NCBI GenBank assembly: GCA_963766605.1
Contig: CAVYAT010000007.1
Location: 248,001 to 312,000, forward strand
DNA: 64,000 nucleotides
Source of the DNA: AC-49 sp963766605
GTDB taxonomy: Bacteria > Actinomycetota > Thermoleophilia > Solirubrobacterales > Solirubrobacteraceae
Reading direction: 5' to 3'
The first letter of the stretch is position 1; the number at the start of each line of letters is the position of its first letter. A model generated the notes under the pieces. The model searched no databases. It had not been told where the DNA came from and saw only the letters and a list, made by a program, of their open reading frames with translations. Made by a program: the position numbers and the translations under genes. Shown here piece after piece: positions 57,092 to 64,000 of this stretch.

Positions 57092-57775
57092 ATGAGCGGC
57101 GCATCGGCACCAGGCTTCGACCACGCCACGCGCGTCGCCCTCGTCGAGGGTGCGCGGGTCATCGGCGAGAGCGGCATGGTCGTGGGGTCGGCAGGCAACT
57201 TGAGCCTGCGTCGCGGCGAGCGGGTGCTGATCACCCCGCGCAGTGCCCAGCTCGCCGCGATTGACCCGGACGACCTCGTCGACGTGGCGCTGGCCGACGG
57301 CCTCGTGTCGCCGCACCACGGCGCCGCGTCGCTGCCGTCGTCGGAGTCGGCGCTGCACCGCGCGGTCTACACGGTCACCGAGGCCGGCGCGATCGTCCAC
57401 ACCCACTCGCACTTCGCGACCGTGCTCAGCGCGCTGGTCGACGAGGTCCCGGCGATCCACTACGTCATCACCGTGTTCGGCGGGCCGGTGCGCGTCGCGC
57501 GCTACGAGACGTTCGGGACGACCGAGCTCGCGGTCGCGGTGACCGAGGCGATCGCGGGCCGCCGCGCCGCCCTGATGGCCAACCACGGCGCCCTGGTCGC
57601 GGGCCGCGACATCGCCCAGGCGGTCGACATGGCCATGCAACTCGAATGGCTGTGCTCCGTCTACTACCACGCGATGGTCGCCGGTCAGCCCAAGCTGCTC
57701 AGCGAGGCCGACCTCGACGCGGTCGTGCAACAGAGCCGCGCGATGCGCTACGGGCTCGAGGCGGCACCGGCGTGA
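57092..57775 (+). CDS. Class II aldolase/adducin family protein
   Basis: 227-residue metal-dependent aldolase or epimerase of the fuculose-phosphate-aldolase fold. Metal ligands are seen in IVHTHSHFATVL (two His) and LMANHGALVAG (third His); Ser/Glu in SLPSSESALHRAVY is the substrate region. It cleaves or epimerises a sugar phosphate. ATG 57092 lies seven bases after the aminotransferase stop; ATG 57065 would overlap it and is less likely. It precedes a PfkB kinase, a typical kinase-aldolase pairing. Confidence 0.9.
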   Translation: MSGASAPGFDHATRVALVEGARVIGESGMVVGSAGNLSLRRGERVLITPRSAQLAAIDPDDLVDVALADGLVSPHHGAASLPSSESALHRAVYTVTEAGAIVHTHSHFATVLSALVDEVPAIHYVITVFGGPVRVARYETFGTTELAVAVTEAIAGRRAALMANHGALVAGRDIAQAVDMAMQLEWLCSVYYHAMVAGQPKLLSEADLDAVVQQSRAMRYGLEAAPA

Positions 57776-58779
57776 CCGATGACGCACAGGCCGCCGCGCT
57801 GCACGCGTCGCACCCGCGCGTCGCCAGCGCCGGGACCTACATCGTCGACGTCCTCGGCCGCCCCGTCTCCGAGCTGCCGCGCGGCCAGAGCAGCCGGCTC
57901 CTCGACGAGATCCGCATCACCCCGGCCGGAACGGCGGGCGGAACGAGCGTCGACCTGGCGCGCCTGGGCGCCGAGGTCGTCGCGGTCGGCGCGCTGGGCC
58001 GCGATCTGGCCGGCGACTTCCTGATCGGCGCGCTGAACGCGGAGGGCATCGACACGTCGCCGATGGTGCGCAAGGACGGCGTGCAGACCTCGGCCACGAT
58101 GTTGCCGATCCACCCCGACGGCAGCCGCCCCGCGTGGCACGTCCCGGGGGCCAACAGCACCTTCGCGCTCGCCGACGTCCCGTTCGACGTGCTGGCCGGC
58201 TGTGACGCCGTCCACCTCGGCGGCCTGACCGCGCTGCCCGGCATCGACGGCGAGGGCGCCGGCGAGATCCTGCGCCACGCCCACGACCACGGGGCGCTGA
58301 CCACGGCCGACTTCCTCGGCGTCCGCGGCGACGACGCCGTCGCCCAGCTCGCCCACAGCCTCCCACACGTCGACATCTTCATGCCCAACGAGGACGAGGC
58401 GCTGGCCGTCGCCGGCGATCCCGACGCGTCGACCGCGGCGCGGCGGCTGCGCGATCTCGGCGCGCGCTGCGTGATCGTCAAGTGCGGGCCGGCCGGCTGC
58501 CTGGTCGCCGACGACGACGGCGAGCGCAGACTGCCGGCCCACGAGGCTCCGGTCGTCGACACGACCGGCTGCGGCGACGCGTTCTGCGCCGGCGTCATCG
58601 TCGCCCGCTGCGCAGGCTGGGAGATCGACGACGCGGCGCGCCTGGGCAACGCGACCGGCGCCCTGAACATGCGCGGCCTCGGCTCCGACGCCGGGGCGCG
58701 CGACGTCGCCGAGGCGCTGGCGTTCATGCGCGAGACGCCGTACCGCGACGCGCTCCTCAACCCGTCGGCCGCCGGCTGA
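57772..58779 (+). CDS. PfkB-family carbohydrate kinase
   Basis: 335-residue sugar or nucleoside kinase. TAGGTSVDLARLGAEVVAVGALGRDLAGDFL is PfkB signature 1 and VDTTGCGDAFCAGVI is signature 2 with the catalytic Asp and anion hole. PNEDEA is the usual ATP-binding turn. It probably phosphorylates the substrate or intermediate used by the class II aldolase. GTG start overlaps the previous stop (GTGA). Confidence 0.92.
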   Translation: MTDDAQAAALHASHPRVASAGTYIVDVLGRPVSELPRGQSSRLLDEIRITPAGTAGGTSVDLARLGAEVVAVGALGRDLAGDFLIGALNAEGIDTSPMVRKDGVQTSATMLPIHPDGSRPAWHVPGANSTFALADVPFDVLAGCDAVHLGGLTALPGIDGEGAGEILRHAHDHGALTTADFLGVRGDDAVAQLAHSLPHVDIFMPNEDEALAVAGDPDASTAARRLRDLGARCVIVKCGPAGCLVADDDGERRLPAHEAPVVDTTGCGDAFCAGVIVARCAGWEIDDAARLGNATGALNMRGLGSDAGARDVAEALAFMRETPYRDALLNPSAAG

Positions 58780-59438
58780 TGCCCAAGGACGTCGACCACG
58801 ACGAGCGCCGCGAGGAGCTGCTGGAGGCGGTCTGGCGGCTCGTCGCGCGCGAGGGCATCGAGGGCGCGACGATGCGCGGGATGGCCCAGGAGACCGGCTG
58901 GTCGACCGGCGTGCTGGCCCACTACTTCGCCGACAAGGACGACATCATCGGCTCGGCGCTGCGGCTCGCCTACGATCGGATCGCGGCTCGCTGGGCGGTC
59001 AAGCTCGACGGGCTGACCGGCATGCGCGCGCTGCACGAGCTGATGCTCGACAACCTGCCGCTCGACGAGCAGCGCGAGATCGAGACGAAGTTCCTCATGA
59101 ACTACTGGAGCCGGCTGATCCGCGGCGACCAGACCATCCCGCGGCCGGCGTGGCGCGGCAAGTTGCTGATCGTGATGCTGACCGACCTCGCCCGTGAGGG
59201 TCAGCAAGCGGGGGAGATCCGCCGTGATGAGGCGCCCGAGGACATCGCCGAGCGGCTGCTCGGCCTGATCGACGGCTTCAGCCTCCACGCACTGCTGGAC
59301 CCACAGCGCCTCACGCCGCAACGACAGATCGCCTTGGTGGAGCAGGAACTACAGCGTCTGAGTACGCCTCAGGCGGCCAGCGCCGACGGGGGCGGCGGCG
59401 CGACCAAAACCAGCAGGAGGAGAAAAGCACATGCATAA
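58779..59438 (+). CDS. TetR-family regulator
   Basis: 219-residue repressor. The HTH is EGIEGATMRGMAQETGWSTGVLAHYFADKDDIIG (about residues 25-60). The C-terminal domain is a ligand-binding helix bundle ending in a Gly/Lys/Arg tail. It is co-transcribed with its likely targets (TGATG overlap upstream) and its last bases hold the ribosome site of the binding-protein gene. The palindrome at 55762-55781 is its probable operator; the inducer is likely the imported substrate. Confidence 0.92.
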   Translation: MPKDVDHDERREELLEAVWRLVAREGIEGATMRGMAQETGWSTGVLAHYFADKDDIIGSALRLAYDRIAARWAVKLDGLTGMRALHELMLDNLPLDEQREIETKFLMNYWSRLIRGDQTIPRPAWRGKLLIVMLTDLAREGQQAGEIRRDEAPEDIAERLLGLIDGFSLHALLDPQRLTPQRQIALVEQELQRLSTPQAASADGGGGATKTSRRRKAHA

Positions 59439-61098
59439 GAGCGCAGCGGTCCTTGCAGCAGGGATCCTGAGCGTCCTGCTTCTGGGCGCGTGCGGTGGCG
59501 GTGGTGGGTCGAAATCCGCCTCGTTGAAGGGCTCGGCCGGAGTATCGAACAACGCGGCCTGTACCGGAGCGCCCGTGCGCGGCGGCGACCTCGTCTACGA
59601 CCGTCAGGCCGAGACGCAGACGCTGGACCCGATCAACATCCGCAACGGCAACGGCGACATCTTCGCCTACAACCTGATCTACAGCGGGCTCGTCCGCTCC
59701 GATCCCAACGGCGGCACGGCGATCCAGCCGTCGCTTGCTGACCACTGGACCGTCTCGCCCGACGGCAAGACCTACACCTTCCACCTGCGGCCCGGGGTCA
59801 AGTTCTCCAACGGCCAGCCGGTGACCGCCGAGGACGTCAAGTACAGCCTCGACCGGTTCGGCAACCCCAAGATCAACGCGGCGATGAGCTCCGTCGCGGG
59901 CGGCTACGGGACCTCGAAGGTGATCGACAACTCGACGATCGAGTTCAAGCTCAAGCAGCCGGTCGCGTCGTTCCTCTACAACATCAGCATCTTCCCGGCG
60001 TTCATCCTGCCGAAGAATCTGGTGGAGAAGGAGGGCACGGCCTTCTACAAGCACCCGGTCGGGACCGGGCCGTTCGTGGTCAAGGACTTCGTCCGTGGCT
60101 CGCACATCACGTTCGTGCCCAACAAGTACTACTGGGAGAAGGGCAAGCCGTACCTCAACTCGGTGCGCTTCAACTTCGCCACCGACTCCAACAGCCGCAT
60201 CCTCGCGTTGCGCGGCAACAGCGCCCAGATCATGGACGGCGTGCCGTTCTCGCAGATCAGCTCGCTGCAGTCCGACCCGAAGGTCCGCGTGCAGTCGGCC
60301 AAGGTGCCACTGTTCCTCGGGTTGTGGCTCAACCACACCAAGCAGAAGGAGTTCGACGACCTCAACGTGCGGCGGGCGATGCAGTACGCGCTCAACCGCC
60401 AGCTCATGAACAAGCAGATCTTCCACGGGCTGGGCCAGATCCCCAACTCCGTGCTGATGTCGCTGCGCTATGACGCGCCGCCGAGCCAGGTCAAGCCGTA
60501 CCCGTTCGATCTCGCCAAGGCGAAGGCGCTGATGGCCCAGTCGAAGTACCCCAAGGGGTTCTCGACGACGCTGCAGTACCCCTCGGGCTATGACTACTAC
60601 ACGCAGCTGGCGCTGCTGCTCCAGCAGGAGCTCGGGGCGATCGGGATCAAGGTCAAGCTCCAGGAGACCGATCCCGCGACCGGCACCAGCAACTGGTCGT
60701 CGATGAAGTACGACATGACGTTCCCGTTCGCGTCGTTCACCAGCGACGTGACCGTCCCGGACGAGTACTCGAACTTCCTCGCGGACCCGTCCAACGGGCT
60801 CAACGGGTTCTTCTCCGGGTGGAAGGACCCGGCGATCCAGAAGATGGTCCAGCAGTTCGCGGCGACGCTGAGCGAGTCGGCGCGGGCCAAGCTGTGGCCG
60901 AAGATCCAGGCCGCGCTGCTGAGTCAGACGCCGGTCATCAACGTCATGAACCTGCCGTTCGTCAACGCCCACTCGGCGACGACCTGCGGCACGGCGATCG
61001 ACGCGCTGGGCTCCGACCACCTCGAGGACACATGGTTCGCGAAGGGCGCGGGCGGCTCGGCGGCAACGACGGCGGCGACCACCGACACGGCCGGCTGA
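59431..61098 (+). CDS. ABC substrate-binding lipoprotein, family 5
   Basis: 555-residue extracytoplasmic binding protein of the dipeptide/oligopeptide/nickel class. Signal peptide with lipobox LLGAC, then RQAETQTLDPINIRNGNGDIFAYNLIYSGLVR, the SBP_bac_5 N-terminus, and WTVSPDGKTYTFHLRPGVKFSNGQPVTAEDVKYSLDR. It delivers a peptide-like or other oligomer to the permease pair. GGAGGAG eight bases before the ATG is among the strongest ribosome sites in the window, fitting the need for many copies. Confidence 0.94.
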   Translation: MHKSAAVLAAGILSVLLLGACGGGGGSKSASLKGSAGVSNNAACTGAPVRGGDLVYDRQAETQTLDPINIRNGNGDIFAYNLIYSGLVRSDPNGGTAIQPSLADHWTVSPDGKTYTFHLRPGVKFSNGQPVTAEDVKYSLDRFGNPKINAAMSSVAGGYGTSKVIDNSTIEFKLKQPVASFLYNISIFPAFILPKNLVEKEGTAFYKHPVGTGPFVVKDFVRGSHITFVPNKYYWEKGKPYLNSVRFNFATDSNSRILALRGNSAQIMDGVPFSQISSLQSDPKVRVQSAKVPLFLGLWLNHTKQKEFDDLNVRRAMQYALNRQLMNKQIFHGLGQIPNSVLMSLRYDAPPSQVKPYPFDLAKAKALMAQSKYPKGFSTTLQYPSGYDYYTQLALLLQQELGAIGIKVKLQETDPATGTSNWSSMKYDMTFPFASFTSDVTVPDEYSNFLADPSNGLNGFFSGWKDPAIQKMVQQFAATLSESARAKLWPKIQAALLSQTPVINVMNLPFVNAHSATTCGTAIDALGSDHLEDTWFAKGAGGSAATTAATTDTAG

Positions 61099-61141
61099 AC
61101 CGGGGACAGATGAGGACGATCGCGATGAGCGGGAGGCACCG

Positions 61142-62083
61142 GTGTTCGGCTACCTGATCCGTCGGGTGGCCCTGGCCTTCGTGGTGCTGTTCGGCCTGCT
61201 CATCGCGACGTTCTTCATCATCCATCTCGTCCCCGGCGACCCGGTGGCGATCGTCCTGGGGGGCCGGGCGACCCCCCAGGCGATCGAGTACACGCGCCAT
61301 CAGCTCGACCTCGATCGCCCGCTGCTGGACCAGTTCTGGCTGTACATCTCGCACACGGCCCAGGGGCACTTCGGGCAGTCGTTCTCGCTCAACGCGCCGG
61401 TCAGCGAGGTGCTCAAGGAGCGCGTCGGGGCGAGCGTCACGCTGATCGTCTACGGCATGTTCCTGTCGCTGCTGATCGGCGTGCCGCTGGCGATCATCGC
61501 GGCGCTGCGCCCCAACGGCTTCCTCGACAACACGATCCGGCTGACGACGACGTTCACGTTCGCGATGCCGGCGTTCTGGCTCGGGCTGATGCTCGCGCTG
61601 CTCCTCGGGCTGGAGCTCGGGGCGTTCCCCGTGTCGGGCTACAGCGGCGGGGTCAGCGGCAGCCTGCGCACGCTGACGCTGCCCGCGCTGACGCTGGGCC
61701 TGGCGCTGGCGACGGTCGTCGTGCGGACGCTGAGATCGAGCCTGCTCGAGGTGCTCCAGAGCGAGTACATCGACGCGGCGCGCTCGCGCGGGCTGAGCGA
61801 GTTTCGCGTGGTCGGCAAGCACGCGATGCGCAACTCGGTCACCAGCACGCTGACGATCCTGTCGGTCAACGTCGGCTTCCTGATCGGCGGCACGCTGGTG
61901 CTCGAGCAGGTCTTCCAGATCCCCGGCCTGGGGTCGCTGCTGCTCGAGGCGGTCGAGAAGCGCGACTACCAGCTGGTGACCGCGCTGGTGCTGCTGGCCG
62001 GCGCGGCCGTCGTCTTCGCGAGCCTGCTCGCCGACGTCGTGATCGCGTTCATCGACCCCCGCGTGAGGCTGGCCAAGCGATGA
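61142..62083 (+). CDS. ABC permease, DppB type
   Basis: 313-residue inner-membrane permease. RRVALAFVVLFGLLIATFFIIHLVPGDPV is the DppB start and EYIDAARSRGLSEFRVVGKHAMRNS is the EAA loop contacting the ATPases. Six helices. GTG start follows GGGAGG. Overlaps the next permease (ATGA). Confidence 0.95.
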   Translation: MFGYLIRRVALAFVVLFGLLIATFFIIHLVPGDPVAIVLGGRATPQAIEYTRHQLDLDRPLLDQFWLYISHTAQGHFGQSFSLNAPVSEVLKERVGASVTLIVYGMFLSLLIGVPLAIIAALRPNGFLDNTIRLTTTFTFAMPAFWLGLMLALLLGLELGAFPVSGYSGGVSGSLRTLTLPALTLGLALATVVVRTLRSSLLEVLQSEYIDAARSRGLSEFRVVGKHAMRNSVTSTLTILSVNVGFLIGGTLVLEQVFQIPGLGSLLLEAVEKRDYQLVTALVLLAGAAVVFASLLADVVIAFIDPRVRLAKR

Positions 62084-62970
62084 GCGGCGCGATCGAGACC
62101 TACACGCCGCCCGCGCCGACCGCGCCGACGGTCGATCGTCGCCCGCGCCTGGCCCGGCTGCGCGGCATGTCGCGTCAGGCCAAGATCGGCGCCACGATCC
62201 TCGGCCTGCTCGCGCTGGCCGGGCTGCTGGCGCCGCTGATCGCGCCCTACGGCCAGAACGAGCTCGACTTCAACAACGTGCTCAGCGCCCCGTCGCTGCA
62301 GCACCTGTTCGGGACCGACAGCGCGGGCCGCGACGTGTTCAGCCGCAGCCTCTACGCGCTGCGGATCGACCTGACGATCGTCGTGCTCGTCACCTACGTC
62401 CCGTTGCCGATCGGCGTGCTCGTCGGCGCGGTGGCCGGCTACTTCGGTGGCGCGACCGACGCGATCGTCTCGCGCGCGGCCGACACGATGATCGCGTTCC
62501 CGTTCATCGTCCTGGTGATCGCCGTCATCTCGATCGTCGGCCCCGGCGTCAAGGGGGTGCTGATCGGCGTGCCGCTCGTCGCCTGGGCGTTGTACGCGCG
62601 CGTGGCGCGCGCGGAGATGCTCGTCATGCGCGAGCAGCCGTTCATGCTCGCCACGACCGCGCTGGGCTACACCAAGCGCCGAGCGATCCTGCGCCACGCC
62701 GTGCCCAACCTGATGCGGTCGTGCCTGATCTACTCGACGCTCGACATGGTCGTCAACCTGCTGCTGCTGGCCAGCCTCGCCTACCTCGGGCTCGGCGCGC
62801 AGCCGCCCAACGCCGAGCTCGGCTCGATCATCGCCGACGGTCAGAACACGCTGCTCAGCGCGTGGTGGGTGGCGACGCTGCCGGGGCTCGTGGTGGTGCT
62901 GTTCGGCGTCGGCGCCGGGGTGCTCGGCGACGGCCTGTCGGACGGGCGAATCAGCGGAGGCTCGGGATGA
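62080..62970 (+). CDS. ABC permease, DppC type
   Basis: 296-residue permease, partner of the DppB-type one. LFGTDSAGRDVFSRSLYALRIDL is the DppC hallmark and VARAEMLVMREQPFMLATTALGYTKRRAILRHAVPN contains the EAA loop. An 80-residue cytoplasmic N-terminus with Pro/Thr is usual. Overlaps the ATPase gene (ATGA). Confidence 0.95.
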   Translation: MSGAIETYTPPAPTAPTVDRRPRLARLRGMSRQAKIGATILGLLALAGLLAPLIAPYGQNELDFNNVLSAPSLQHLFGTDSAGRDVFSRSLYALRIDLTIVVLVTYVPLPIGVLVGAVAGYFGGATDAIVSRAADTMIAFPFIVLVIAVISIVGPGVKGVLIGVPLVAWALYARVARAEMLVMREQPFMLATTALGYTKRRAILRHAVPNLMRSCLIYSTLDMVVNLLLLASLAYLGLGAQPPNAELGSIIADGQNTLLSAWWVATLPGLVVVLFGVGAGVLGDGLSDGRISGGSG

Positions 62971-64000
62971 GCGCCACGCCGGACACGCTGCTGACCGTGC
63001 AGGACCTGCGGATCGAGTTCGGGACACCCGAGGCGCCGCTGGTGGCCGTCAAGGGCGCGAGCCTGACCGTCGCGCCCGGTGAGATCGTCGGGCTGATCGG
63101 CGAGTCGGGCTCGGGCAAGACGCTGACCTGCCGCTCGGTGATGCGGCTGATCCACCGGCCGGGCCGGATCGCCGGAGGCAGCATCGACTTCGACGGCCGC
63201 GATGTCCTGGCGATGACGCCGAAGGAGCTGCGCGACTTCCGCGCGCACGAGACGGGGATGATCTTCCAGGACCCGTTCGGCTCGCTGAACCCGGTCTTCC
63301 GGGTCGGCCATCAGGTCGCCGAGACGCTGCGCGTGAACCTCGGCATGAGCCGCCACGAGGCCAACGACCACACGATCGAGCTGCTCGACGACGTCGGCAT
63401 CCCCGATCCAGAGCGCCGCGCACTGTCCTATCCGCACGAGCTCAGCGGCGGCATGCGCCAGCGGGTGATGATCGCGCTGGCGACCGCGTCGCGCCCGCGG
63501 CTGCTGCTCGCCGACGAGCCGACGACCGCGCTGGACGTCACGACGCAGGCGCAGATCCTCGCGCTGCTTCAGCGCCTGCGCGCCGAGCGCGAGATGGCGG
63601 TGCTGCTCGTGTCTCACGACTTCGGCGTCATCGCCCAGGTCTGCGACCGCGTCGCGGTCATGTACGGCGGCCATGTCGTCGAGACGGCGCCGCTGGCGAC
63701 GATCTACAAAGACGCCCAGCACCCCTACACACGTGCGCTGCTGCAGTCGGTTCCGGAGCTCGAGTCGGCCGGCAAGGCGATCCGCCGGCCCGGCATCGCC
63801 GGCGTGCCGCCGGAGCTGACCGACGTCCTGCCGGGCTGCGTGTTCGCGCCGCGCTGTCACTACGCGCGATCGGAGTGCGAGTCGGTGTCGATGGCCTTGC
63901 AGCCGGTCGGCCCAGGGCACGAGACGGCGTGCCCGGTGCGACCGTTCGCGGCCGCCAACGCCCCGGCACAGGAGCAGGCGCCAAGCGAGGCGAAGGCGTG
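62967..64000 (+). CDS. ABC ATPase, DppD type, at right edge
   Basis: ATP-binding subunit of the importer; 344 residues are visible and the final two bases TG probably begin its TGA stop or a following GTG overlap. Walker A GESGSGKTLT (about residues 43-52), signature LSGGMRQRV, Walker B LLLADEPTTALDVTT and the C-terminal oligopeptide-type Cys motif CVFAPRCHYARSECES...CPV, which binds an Fe-S cluster in some DppD/OppD proteins. A DppF-type second ATPase is expected beyond the window. Confidence 0.95.
   Translation, partial: MSATPDTLLTVQDLRIEFGTPEAPLVAVKGASLTVAPGEIVGLIGESGSGKTLTCRSVMRLIHRPGRIAGGSIDFDGRDVLAMTPKELRDFRAHETGMIFQDPFGSLNPVFRVGHQVAETLRVNLGMSRHEANDHTIELLDDVGIPDPERRALSYPHELSGGMRQRVMIALATASRPRLLLADEPTTALDVTTQAQILALLQRLRAEREMAVLLVSHDFGVIAQVCDRVAVMYGGHVVETAPLATIYKDAQHPYTRALLQSVPELESAGKAIRRPGIAGVPPELTDVLPGCVFAPRCHYARSECESVSMALQPVGPGHETACPVRPFAAANAPAQEQAPSEAKA

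Noticed and set aside
1..64000. CRISPR arrays, insertion sequences, prophage or integrative elements
   Set aside because: No regularly spaced repeats, transposase, integrase or recombinase sequence, nor terminal repeats, were found.

Overview
The window is a gene-dense stretch of a high-GC Gram-positive-type chromosome. A moxR-DUF58-SpoIIM-RDD block arranged as in mycobacteria, a KdpD/KdpE-linked potassium pump, a principal sigma factor with TTG start, and many apparently leaderless genes all point to Actinomycetota. Overall style (GC-rich, hopanoid-type epimerase, secreted Ig-like proteins) suggests Thermoleophilia/Solirubrobacterales, but that placement is inference. No insertion sequence, prophage or CRISPR array was seen, and no gene-free stretch exceeds 300 bases.

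Layout. 1-5.6 kb: a truncated cytochrome P450, a small secreted protein, an amino-acid permease, an FtsX-type permease facing its probable ABC ATPase tail to tail, and a small secreted protein. 5.6-8.0 kb: an HpnA-like epimerase and an HpnO-like aminotransferase. 8.0-10.9 kb: an OmpR-type two-component system with a divergent secreted DUF5666-like protein. 10.9-15.8 kb: aldose-1-epimerase-like protein, FkbM methyltransferase, DUF3089 hydrolase, orphan zinc-finger anti-sigma-like protein, and a sedolisin protease. 15.9-19.6 kb: TauE exporter, hemolysin III protein, a membrane protein, a maleylacetate-reductase-like dehydrogenase and an SRPBCC protein. 19.6-28.6 kb: a kdp locus in which KdpD is split into two genes flanking kdpE-(hypothetical)-microprotein-kdpF-A-C-B. 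28.7-36.6 kb: acyl-CoA dehydrogenase, a two-gene operon for a 1284-residue secreted protein and an RTX-like protein, and a coiled-coil HNH-repeat protein. 36.6-40.4 kb: YqgE, Nudix hydrolase, histidine kinase, Ca2+/H+ exchanger, fumarylacetoacetase-family hydrolase. 40.4-47.1 kb: the DUF4129/DUF4350/MoxR/DUF58/SpoIIM/RDD block. 47.1-55.7 kb: ClpP, aldo/keto reductase, PadR-MFS operon, EamA exporter, FolE2, the principal sigma factor, tRNA-Tyr, an FKBP lipoprotein and two small genes. 55.8 kb to the right edge: one TetR-controlled operon (class III aminotransferase, class II aldolase, PfkB kinase, TetR, dipeptide-type ABC importer) that looks like an uncharacterised uptake-and-catabolism system.

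Three genome-wide themes stand out. First, at least fifteen genes have a TANNNT hexamer 6-9 bases upstream of the start codon, so their mRNAs should be leaderless or nearly so; in several places the previous gene's stop codon forms part of that hexamer. Second, four genes (sigma factor, folE2, a membrane protein at 40.4 kb, the sedolisin) each contain one apparent single-base insertion that splits a clearly continuous protein; since the principal sigma factor is essential, sequence error is the simplest explanation, although it must be checked. Third, several intergenic regions carry strong unexplained dyads: two interleaved inverted repeats before the acyl-CoA dehydrogenase, a multi-hairpin leader before the sigma factor, and a 12-bp dyad that holds the tRNA-Tyr -10 element in its loop.
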